A stretch of DNA of 46,898 bases from Myxococcales bacterium (GTDB lineage: Bacteria > Myxococcota_A > Polyangia > Haliangiales > Haliangiaceae). A program made the position numbers and the translations under genes. The stretch covers positions 1-46,898 of the forward strand of contig CANKMW010000075.1 in the NCBI GenBank assembly GCA_947483555.1. Reading direction: 5' to 3'. The notes below the pieces were generated by a model, which had not been told where the DNA came from, did no database searches, and worked only from the letters and a program-made list of their open reading frames with translations. Positions 10,434 to 17,558 of this stretch are shown in pieces (the first letter of the stretch is position 1; each line of letters begins with the position of its first letter).

Positions 10434-10901
10434 ATGCCGCACATGCCTCGCCCGCTGATTCTGGTCTCGATCGCGGGGCTCGCCGCGCTCGGCGCCTGCG
10501 CCGGCGATGATGGTGGCAGCACGGTGATCAACTGCGAGGTCGAGGATCGCGACGAGGCCTTCCTGGCCGGGATGCAGAAGGTCGGCGCCGGCGGCACCAC
10601 CTTCACGTTGACCTCCTCGACCCCGGCCCCGCCCGGGCGCGATGACAACACCTGGGTGGTCGACATCGCGACCGGCGCCGGCCCATTCGACGGTGCGGTC
10701 GAGGTCACCCCGTTCATGCCCGATCACCGCCACGGCACGCCGATCGTGGCGATCGTGGCTCCGGTGGCGGGCACGCCGGGCCGTTACAGCGCCGCGCCGA
10801 TCAACCTGTGGATGCCAGGCCTGTGGGAGATCACCGTCGCGGCGACGGCGACCGGCGGCAGCGCCGACGCGGTGGTGTTCCGCTTCTGCATCCCGGGCTG
10901 A
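10434..10901 (+). CDS. lipoprotein with YtkA/FixH-like beta-sandwich domain
   Basis: 155 residues; a second ATG at 10443 is possible. The signal peptide has lipobox GAC (Cys23) followed by an acidic AGDDGG tether. The C-terminal half reads FDGAVEVTPFMPDHRHGTP then, after a spacer, YSAAPINLWMPGLWEITVAA. The M-P-x-H-x-H-G ... M-x-G-x-W-x-x-x-V pattern is that of YtkA-like/FixH-like periplasmic domains, several of which handle copper. It converges on the multihaem cytochrome gene with 21 bp between stops, so a redox or metal role is plausible but inferred. Confidence 0.75.
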   Translation: MPHMPRPLILVSIAGLAALGACAGDDGGSTVINCEVEDRDEAFLAGMQKVGAGGTTFTLTSSTPAPPGRDDNTWVVDIATGAGPFDGAVEVTPFMPDHRHGTPIVAIVAPVAGTPGRYSAAPINLWMPGLWEITVAATATGGSADAVVFRFCIPG

Positions 10902-10922
10902 CCCGGCTGACCCGCGCGCCGC

Positions 10923-12320
10923 TCACGGGCACGGCGGACCGTTGGGACAGACGCACGCGCTGCCGCCCGCGGTCCACTCGAGCACGCTGCCTTCGACCTC
11001 GTGGGTCGGCACCTGGTCACGCACGTCGACGGTCAGGTGACCGGACGCCATCAGGTCGTCGAGCAACGCGAACGGCAGCGGGCGCACCAGGACGCGCGCG
11101 GTCACGCGCCGGATGGTGGGCAGGAGTCCGGGCACCGCGAAGCCGCGCTCGACCGCGTGATAGAAGCGCGGATCCTGCGGATCGGTGGTCACCGAAGGCG
11201 GCAAGAGCGTGCCCGGATGATCGAGGGTCGCGATGCGCCAGAACAGCTCGGTCGACTGTCCGGCCGCGTCGCGGGCTGGGGTCCCCAGCAGCCACAGGTT
11301 GGGATCGCCGAGCGCCTCGGGATCGGTGTACGGCTGGTTCATCGGCATCAGGCCGCTCGAGAACACGACGCCGTCCTGATCGTCGTAGGCCACGATCTCG
11401 GCCCACGCCCGGCGATCGGCGGTCGCACCGGTCGGGAACATGTGGCCGGTGCCGACGTTGTCGAGCCGGTAGTCGATGCGGCCGGCGGCATCGGGCAGGA
11501 CGCACAGGCGCGGCAAGAGCGCGCCCTTGAGGTCGCGACGGATCGCCGCCCGCTGATTCGCGAGCTCGGGCCACGGTGTCAGCGCAGTGTCGATGCCAGC
11601 GAAGGTGTGCTCGCGGCGGCCGAAGGGCCGCAGCGGTACGTCGAGGCCGGGGCCCTCGGCGACCACGTCGGTCGAGACGATCATGTGGCACGACGCACAC
11701 GAGACGTGGCGGCGCGGATCGGCGTGCGCGAAGATGGTCTCCTGCCACTCGGCGAACGTCCGCTCGAGATGGACGCCGGCCGGGGTCACGATGTCGTGGC
11801 ACGAACCGCACATCGCCGACGAGTCCTGACTCTCGGCGTCGACCAGCGGCGAGAACGCGGTGCGGTGCGCCGGGCTGTCGACCGGATCGGCCAGGCCGCC
11901 GCGCATCGTCTGATCCATCGCCAGGCGGATGGGGTTGTTGTGCGTGCCCGTGATCTCCACGACGTTGTGGCAGAAGTAGCAGCCGACGCCCTTGGCCCAC
12001 TGCGGCACGTCGGGCAGGTTGAGGCCATCGGTGGTGAGGCCGAGCTGGAGCGCGAGCGGCGCGTGGCACTGCACGCAGAAGCCGCCCAGCGCGCCGCTGG
12101 TCTCCTCCTGGCCTTTGCGGTTGAGGGCCAGGAACACCGGATCGTCGGACGCGTAGGCGTGCATGCTGCCCGACCACTCGGTGAAGTGACCGGGGTGGCA
12201 GCTCTGGCAGGTGGCGGGGTTCATGAGCTCCTCGACCGGCAGCGGCGGCTCGCCACACGCCGCCAGCCCGCACAGCCCGAGGAGCAGCACCGGCACTGCC
12301 GCGGTGCAGCGCCGAGTCAC
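10923..12320 (-). CDS. pentahaem c-type cytochrome, lipoprotein (cytochrome c-554-like)
   Basis: 465 residues from a GTG start chosen because it gives a signal peptide with lipobox AAC (Cys22). Five CxxCH haem-attachment motifs are visible: CQSCH (38-42), CVQCH (82-86), CYFCH (114-118), CGSCH (171-175) and CASCH (208-212). The block SCHPGHFTEWSGSMHAYAS matches the cytochrome c-554/c' family. The C-terminal 250 residues are haem-free and beta-rich (NVGTGHMFPTGATADRRAW). It probably carries electrons in the periplasm or at the outer membrane. The start overlaps the stop of the upstream gene by 4 bp (GTGA), so the two are translationally coupled. Confidence 0.9.
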   Translation of the reverse strand: MTRRCTAAVPVLLLGLCGLAACGEPPLPVEELMNPATCQSCHPGHFTEWSGSMHAYASDDPVFLALNRKGQEETSGALGGFCVQCHAPLALQLGLTTDGLNLPDVPQWAKGVGCYFCHNVVEITGTHNNPIRLAMDQTMRGGLADPVDSPAHRTAFSPLVDAESQDSSAMCGSCHDIVTPAGVHLERTFAEWQETIFAHADPRRHVSCASCHMIVSTDVVAEGPGLDVPLRPFGRREHTFAGIDTALTPWPELANQRAAIRRDLKGALLPRLCVLPDAAGRIDYRLDNVGTGHMFPTGATADRRAWAEIVAYDDQDGVVFSSGLMPMNQPYTDPEALGDPNLWLLGTPARDAAGQSTELFWRIATLDHPGTLLPPSVTTDPQDPRFYHAVERGFAVPGLLPTIRRVTARVLVRPLPFALLDDLMASGHLTVDVRDQVPTHEVEGSVLEWTAGGSACVCPNGPPCP

Positions 12321-12763
12321 GGCGCGATCCCGGCGTCGAGCGGACCGGGTGCGCCGGCCACGACCCACTGCGTCAGCGCGCAGCGCTCGGCGTCGGGCAG
12401 GCTCGAGCCGCGCGGCATGATCAGCGACGACGACGACGAGTAGATGCGCTGGATCATCTCGCTGCACTCGACGTCGTCGACCCGGACGTAGTTCTTGCTC
12501 GAGATGGTCAGGCTACGATGCCCGATCGCCTCCTCATCCAGCCGGAGGCCACCGCGCGCGCCGGTGCCTTCGTGACAGGCACCGCCCCCGGTCCCGCACT
12601 TGGGCCGCAGCGTGTTGGCGAACACGTTGTCCCAGGTCGGCTCGTAGAGCGGGGTGCAGGTCGGATCGACCTCGATGCACACCAGCTGGTCCTCGCCCGG
12701 ACAGCCGGCGAGCACGATCGCCGCGAGCGCCGCGGTGGGGACGATGACGAGGAGACGCAACAC
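12317..12763 (-). CDS. lipoprotein with cytochrome-c-like motif of unusual spacing
   Basis: 148 residues, GTG start, signal peptide with lipobox LAGC (Cys21). The segment ANTLRPKCGTGGGACHEG is placed where PSCyt1/cytochrome-c-like domains have CxxCH, but here six residues separate the two Cys. The following GGLRLD and the late MPRGSSLPDAERCALTQWV (a Met candidate for the sixth haem ligand, plus the closing helix) fit the same fold. Whether haem is bound is uncertain; the two Cys may simply form a disulfide. It is the first gene of a coupled pair with the pentahaem cytochrome, which supports a shared electron-transfer role. Confidence 0.75.
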   Translation of the reverse strand: MLRLLVIVPTAALAAIVLAGCPGEDQLVCIEVDPTCTPLYEPTWDNVFANTLRPKCGTGGGACHEGTGARGGLRLDEEAIGHRSLTISSKNYVRVDDVECSEMIQRIYSSSSSLIMPRGSSLPDAERCALTQWVVAGAPGPLDAGIAP

Positions 12764-12867
12764 GTCGGTGCAGGATAGCCCGGCTCGGGGCGATGCGGCG
12801 CTGGCCGCAGCTCACACGTGATGCTTGTCGCGCGAACCGCGCGCGGCGGCTGCTCTCCACCGGTTGA

Positions 12868-14319
12868 TCAGCGCACCGCCGGCGGACCCAGCGCCGTGAA
12901 CAGCGCGCGATAGCGGGCGTGGCCGGCGTCGTGGAGGGCGCGGCGCGACGGATCGGGATCGATGGTGGCGCGCGGCGACGGCAGCGCGGCGGCAGCCGCG
13001 GCGAGCTCGCGATGCAGGCCGGCGGCCACCGCGGCGCACATCGCGGCGCCGATCGGCGCGCTATCGCCGTCGACGGGCACGGTGACCGGCAGACCACTGG
13101 CATCGGCGCGAATGGCGGCCCAGGTCGTCGAGCGAGCGCCGCCGCCGAGCAACCGGATCGACGCCAGCGGCACGCGGAGCGCGGCCAGCCGGTCGGCGAC
13201 GTCGCGCATCGCGTACGCGCACGCCTCGTACACCGCCCGGCACAGGTGCGGCGCGCCGTGGGCCGGCGTCAGTCCGACGAACGCGCCGCGCGCGTCCGGA
13301 TCCCACACCGGCGTCATGGCGCCGCCGAGCGCGGGCAAGAACGCGACGCCGCCGGCTCCGGCCGGGGCGGCGGCGGCCGCCGCGTCGATGGCGGCGGCGT
13401 CGCGGCCGAGCAGCCCACCGAGCCACTCGAGGGCGCCGCCCGCGAGCCAGCCGGGATTCTCGATGAAGAACCCGCCGGCCGGATAGCCGTGGGTCTCGAC
13501 CAGGCGCCCGCGATCGCGAACCGGCACCGGCGATCGCGCGCCGACAACCTCGGCGGTGCCGAGCACGCACGCCAGCTCGCCGACGACCAGCCCGGCGCCC
13601 AAGGGCGTTGCGAAATCGTCGCCGGTGCCGACCGCGACCGCGATGCCGACCGGCAAGCCGGTGAGCGCGGCGCCGCGGGCCGTGAGCCGGCCGGCGCACG
13701 ATCCGGCCGCCGCCACCGCCGGCAGCCGCGTCGGCTCGATGGCGAACGCGGCGCACAGCTCGGCCGACCACGCCCCCGCGTCGAGGTCCCACAGCATCGT
13801 GGTCGAGGCCTGCGCCGGGTCGAGCACGCGGGCACCGGTGAGGTGCTCGACGACGAACGAGACCGGCTGGTGGAAGGCCGCCGCCCGTGGCGATGGGTGA
13901 TGACGATCCCACCAGCGCGCCTTGGCGGCCAGGTGACTGGCGTCGGCGACCTGGCCGGTCACGGCCAGGAAGCGCTCGGCGTCGAGCGGCGGCAGCTCGG
14001 CGGTGGCTCGCCGATCGAGCCAGATCAGGCACGCTCCCAGCGCGCCGCCATCGCCATCGACGGCCACCAGCCCGTCGAGCTGACCGGTGACGGCGAGCGC
14101 GACCACGTCGCGTGGATCGCGGGCGGCGGCGGCCAGCGCCTGCCCGATCGCAGGCCCGAGCGCGTCCATCCACAGCTGCGGATCCTGCTCGGCCCAGCCC
14201 GGCCGCGGGAAGCGCGGCGCACAGGCGACCCGTCCGCGGCCCAGCACCGCCAGCCCGGGATCACAGACCACCGCCTTGCAGCTCTGCGTGCCGAGGTCGA
14301 GGCCGATGACGAGTCCCAT
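12868..14319 (-). CDS. FGGY-family carbohydrate kinase, xylulokinase-like
   Basis: 483 residues, typical for the family. The N-terminal phosphate loop is VIGLDLGTQSCKAVVCD. The substrate-side block is VTGQLDGLVAVD and CLIWLDRRA. The catalytic base is probably the first Asp of GTGDDFATPLG (about residue 236). The C-terminal ADP site is RLLGGGARSTTWAAI. The order and spacing best match XylB (D-xylulose to xylulose 5-phosphate). No isomerase or sugar transporter is nearby, so the substrate cannot be fixed from context. It is divergent from the gene at 14354 with 34 bp between them. Confidence 0.88.
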   Translation of the reverse strand: MGLVIGLDLGTQSCKAVVCDPGLAVLGRGRVACAPRFPRPGWAEQDPQLWMDALGPAIGQALAAAARDPRDVVALAVTGQLDGLVAVDGDGGALGACLIWLDRRATAELPPLDAERFLAVTGQVADASHLAAKARWWDRHHPSPRAAAFHQPVSFVVEHLTGARVLDPAQASTTMLWDLDAGAWSAELCAAFAIEPTRLPAVAAAGSCAGRLTARGAALTGLPVGIAVAVGTGDDFATPLGAGLVVGELACVLGTAEVVGARSPVPVRDRGRLVETHGYPAGGFFIENPGWLAGGALEWLGGLLGRDAAAIDAAAAAAPAGAGGVAFLPALGGAMTPVWDPDARGAFVGLTPAHGAPHLCRAVYEACAYAMRDVADRLAALRVPLASIRLLGGGARSTTWAAIRADASGLPVTVPVDGDSAPIGAAMCAAVAAGLHRELAAAAAALPSPRATIDPDPSRRALHDAGHARYRALFTALGPPAVR

Positions 14320-14353
14320 CGCGGCGCCACGGTAGCGTGGTACGCACCGGGCC

Positions 14354-14992
14354 GTGAACTACTTCGGCCACGCCGTGGTGGCGTCGTGGACCGCCGCCGG
14401 CGACGACCTGGCCGGCGTGGCGCTGGGCGCGATGCTGCCCGATTTCGCGGTGATGTGCGGCGCGCGGGTGATCGGGGCCGGGAACGCGAGCATCGAACGC
14501 GGGATCGCCCTCCACCACGCCACCGACGCGGTCTTCCACCACGCGCCGGCGGTGCTGGCGCTGTTCCGCGACGCCGGCGCACGACTGACGGCCCGCGGCT
14601 GTCGGCGCGGCCCGACCCGCGCCGCCGCTCACGTCGGCATCGAGCTCCTGCTGGACGGCGTGCTGGTCGACGATGCCCTCCATCGCGAGGTCTACGCCGC
14701 CGCGCTCGCCGTCGATGCGGTGTCGGTGACCTGGCGCCACGACGGCGACGGCGCCCGCTTCGCGGCCCTGCACGCGCGGTTGCGCCGCCACGGGATGCCC
14801 GACGATCTGCGCCGACCGCGGGCCGCCGCCGAACGCATCTTTCGCATGCTGGCGGGCCGCCGCTTGCTGGCCCCCGATGCCGCCGAGCGGACCGCGATCG
14901 CCGAGGTGCTCGACGAGCTGGCCACGCCGGTCGCGGTTGCGGCACCGACCATCACCCGCCAGGTCGCGGCTGGCCTCCAGCTGCAGCGCTGA
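14354..14992 (+). CDS. ACP-phosphodiesterase-like protein
   Basis: 212 residues, GTG start. The opening MNYFGHAVVASW, then GAMLPDF, then the histidine-rich GIALHHATDAVFHHAP, resembles acyl-carrier-protein phosphodiesterase (AcpH), which removes 4'-phosphopantetheine from ACP. A later AHVGIELLLDGVLVDD matches the D/H-rich second half of the metal site in that HD-like fold. The match is moderate, so a divergent hydrolase of the same fold is possible. The last 41 bp overlap the 3' end of the convergent methyltransferase gene. Confidence 0.7.
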   Translation: MNYFGHAVVASWTAAGDDLAGVALGAMLPDFAVMCGARVIGAGNASIERGIALHHATDAVFHHAPAVLALFRDAGARLTARGCRRGPTRAAAHVGIELLLDGVLVDDALHREVYAAALAVDAVSVTWRHDGDGARFAALHARLRRHGMPDDLRRPRAAAERIFRMLAGRRLLAPDAAERTAIAEVLDELATPVAVAAPTITRQVAAGLQLQR

Positions 14993-15932
14993 ACCGCCAC
15001 GACCGATGGGGGCGGCTGTAGCCGAAGTCGGGCGGCACCGTGTCGTGGCTGCGCTCGGGGCGAGCGAACCCGGGCAACGCGCGCTCGTCGAGGGCGAAGC
15101 CGCGATGATTGGTCGAGAACCAGATGACCGCACCAGGCGCGGCCACCCGCGCCACGCCGGCGAGCAGCGCCACGTGATCGCGCAGGATGTCGAAGCTGCC
15201 CTGCATCTTCTTCGAGTTGGAGAAGGTCGGCGGATCGACGACGACGAGGTCGAAGCGCGGGCCGCGATAGGCGTTGAGCCAGGCCAGCACGTCGGCGCGC
15301 TCGAGCGCGTGACGGCGCGGATCGATCCGGTTGCGGCGCAGGTTCTCGGCCGCCCAGTCGAGGTAGGTGTTCGACAGATCGACGCTCATGGTCGTCGCGG
15401 CGCCGGCCGCGGCAGCGTGGACCGTGAACGCACCGGTGTACGCGAACAGGTTGAGCATGCGTTTCCCGGCCGCCTCGGCGGCGACCAGCGCTCGCGTGCG
15501 CCGGTGATCGAGGAACAGCCCGGTGTCGAGGTAATCGGACAGGTTGACCAGGAAGCGGCGACCGCCCTCCCCGACCTCGCGCCACGCCCCGCCTTCGCCC
15601 AGCCGCTGGTACTGGGCGCCGGTGGCGTGGCGGTCGGCCATGCGCCGCCGCGTCTTGTGATGGAGGTCGACGACCCCGGTCGCGTCGCGCACCGCGCCGG
15701 CCACCGCGTCCAGCCAGCCGTCGTCGAGGACCTCGTCGTGGCGCGCGCGGCGGCAGTCGGCGATCACCAGCGCGCCCTCGTAGTCGTCGACGGTGATCGG
15801 GACGTCCGGAATGTCGCGGTCGTAGAGCCGCCAGCAGGTCACCTGCTCGCGTCGGGCCCATCGGGCGAGGTGGCGCCGGTTCTTGGTCAGGCGGTGACCA
15901 AGCATCTCGGCGGCGCGCAGGGGATCGATCAC
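14952..15932 (-). CDS. 23S rRNA methyltransferase, stand-alone RlmK-like
   Basis: 326 residues, GTG start. The N-terminal LTKNRRHLARWARREQVTCW, then RLYDRDIPD, is the entry region of the C-terminal half (RlmK, m7G2069 of 23S rRNA) of the fused gammaproteobacterial RlmKL enzyme. SAM-binding motif I is LNLFAYTGAFTVHAAAAGA, followed by SVDLSNTYLDWAAENL. The catalytic-type motif is VVVDPPTFSNSKKMQGSFD. No THUMP/RlmL half is attached, so this is the separate form of the activity. The RlmI family is the main alternative. Convergent overlap of 41 bp with the AcpH-like gene; the last dozen residues may be a non-conserved extension created there. Confidence 0.87.
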   Translation of the reverse strand: MIDPLRAAEMLGHRLTKNRRHLARWARREQVTCWRLYDRDIPDVPITVDDYEGALVIADCRRARHDEVLDDGWLDAVAGAVRDATGVVDLHHKTRRRMADRHATGAQYQRLGEGGAWREVGEGGRRFLVNLSDYLDTGLFLDHRRTRALVAAEAAGKRMLNLFAYTGAFTVHAAAAGAATTMSVDLSNTYLDWAAENLRRNRIDPRRHALERADVLAWLNAYRGPRFDLVVVDPPTFSNSKKMQGSFDILRDHVALLAGVARVAAPGAVIWFSTNHRGFALDERALPGFARPERSHDTVPPDFGYSRPHRSWRFSAAAGGQPRPGG

Positions 15933-15941
15933 GGGTGTCCG

Positions 15942-17558
15942 CTACCGCTCGATCACGCTGTCATGCGAACGCACCACGTACTCGAGCGCGATCGCCCGCC
16001 GCGAACGTGGCGGCAGCTCGACGTTCCAGGTCAGCAGGCCGTCGGTCGCATCGAGGACCCGCTCGACGCACAGCGGCGTGCGATCGCGCCGCTGTCCGTC
16101 ATCGTCCTCGAGCTTCCAGGCCTCGGGACCGCTCAGCTGGACCTGCACCTGCTCGACCTCGGCGACCGGGATGCGCTCGGTCACCGCGATCGTGCGCGAC
16201 GACGACCCGAGGTTCGACAGCCGCACCGCCACCCGATGAATCGTCGACGACCACGAACCCAGCAGCCCCGACTCCTCGCGCTTCTGGCGATGCGTGCGGT
16301 GCAGGCGCACCGATGGTTCGGCGCCCCAGCCGAGCAGGAACCGCTCCCCGGGAGCCACGAACAAGGTCGACGTGCGCCCGCACAGCCCGCCGTCACGCAC
16401 CAGATCGACCGGTCCGGCGAGCAACGGCTCGCCGCCGCCGTTGGTCTGCCGCGTGCGCAGGATCGCCGCCGCCGCCTTCTCGGGCATGGCGACGTAGGCC
16501 GCCTCGGCCTTGGCGGTGAACGCGCCGATGCGGACCCGGTATGGCTGACCGTCCGACGGCACGGTGGCGGCCAGCGGCGCCGCCAGGATGCGCGTGACGC
16601 CGCCGTCGTCGACGCCCGGCAGCTCGGTCGCTTCACGTCGCGCCGCGCCCTCCCCGGTGGTCGCGATCTCCTGCTCGCGCGCTGCGACCACCAGCGCGCC
16701 CTTGGGCTGCACGCGCAGCAGATCGTCCTGCAACTGCGGCGGCGCGGTTCCCAGCGACGGCCGCTCGGTCGAGAACCGCAATCGCACCTCACGCCAGTCC
16801 TCGCCGGTCGACTGCCACACGCACGCATCGGTGGCGACCTCGACGTCGGCCCCGCGCAAGATCGCCGTGTGGTAGGGGCGCCAGCACGCGCACGGCGTGG
16901 CGTACTCGACGCTCAGCTCGAAGTCGCCGCCGGCCGCGGCGACGACGTCGATGGTGAGCGCCGCGGTCTCGCGACCGAGCTCGCGCTCGCGGCCACTCAC
17001 CTGGTGGTCGAGCTGTGTTGCCTCGGCCTGCGCTCGCGCGACGTCGACCGCGATCATCGCGGCCCGCGCGGCGGCGGCGCGCGCGCGCCCCTCCACGTCG
17101 GCCAGCCGATCGCCAGCCCCGGTCGCGGTGCGCCCCCACGCTGCGTCGGCGGCCAGCTCGCGGCGGGCGACCGCACCGAGCTCGTCGAGCGCGTGGGCCT
17201 GGGCCCCGGCGACCGCGGCCTCGTCGGCGGTGGCGCGCGCGGCGTCACGGGCGGCGTCGCGGCGGGCCCGCAACTCGACCACGGCGGCGGCGGCGGTACG
17301 GTCGTCGGCGGCGCCGTCGAGCCAGGGCGCGACCTCGCGCTCGACGCGGACGTCGACGATCTCGATGCCGGCGCCGCCGCGGGCCATCGCCGACTTGTCG
17401 ACCACCACCGGCGCGACGCCGGTGACCCGCACCCGGGTCTGACCGCTGCCCACGGTCACCATGCCGCGGCGGACGACCCGAGCGCGATCTTCGAACACCA
17501 CCACCTCGACCACCGGCAGGATCGCCGCCAGCGTGGCGACCAGCGTCGGCGGGCTCAC
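15942..17558 (-). CDS. DUF4139 (MuiA-family) protein, second of a tandem pair
   Basis: 538 residues from a GTG start that overlaps the stop of the upstream paralogue by 4 bp (GTGA). It starts LVATLAAILPVVEVVVFEDR then ARVVRRG, the beta-strand opening of DUF4140. A coiled-coil-like Ala/Arg/Glu helix follows (about 95-185). Then comes DUF4139 with FELSVEYATPCACWRPYHTA, the WQSTGEDWREVRLRFSTERP block and a C-terminal beta-sandwich. The family is named after the cyanobacterial mucoidy inhibitor MuiA; its biochemical role is unknown. There is no clear signal peptide. It is shorter than its neighbour because it lacks the large central insert. Confidence 0.85.
   Translation of the reverse strand: MSPPTLVATLAAILPVVEVVVFEDRARVVRRGMVTVGSGQTRVRVTGVAPVVVDKSAMARGGAGIEIVDVRVEREVAPWLDGAADDRTAAAAVVELRARRDAARDAARATADEAAVAGAQAHALDELGAVARRELAADAAWGRTATGAGDRLADVEGRARAAAARAAMIAVDVARAQAEATQLDHQVSGRERELGRETAALTIDVVAAAGGDFELSVEYATPCACWRPYHTAILRGADVEVATDACVWQSTGEDWREVRLRFSTERPSLGTAPPQLQDDLLRVQPKGALVVAAREQEIATTGEGAARREATELPGVDDGGVTRILAAPLAATVPSDGQPYRVRIGAFTAKAEAAYVAMPEKAAAAILRTRQTNGGGEPLLAGPVDLVRDGGLCGRTSTLFVAPGERFLLGWGAEPSVRLHRTHRQKREESGLLGSWSSTIHRVAVRLSNLGSSSRTIAVTERIPVAEVEQVQVQLSGPEAWKLEDDDGQRRDRTPLCVERVLDATDGLLTWNVELPPRSRRAIALEYVVRSHDSVIER

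Noticed and set aside
12868..14319. A sugar-utilisation operon around the FGGY kinase
   Set aside because: Neighbours are cytochrome-type lipoproteins and an AcpH-like protein; no isomerase, transporter or regulator is seen.
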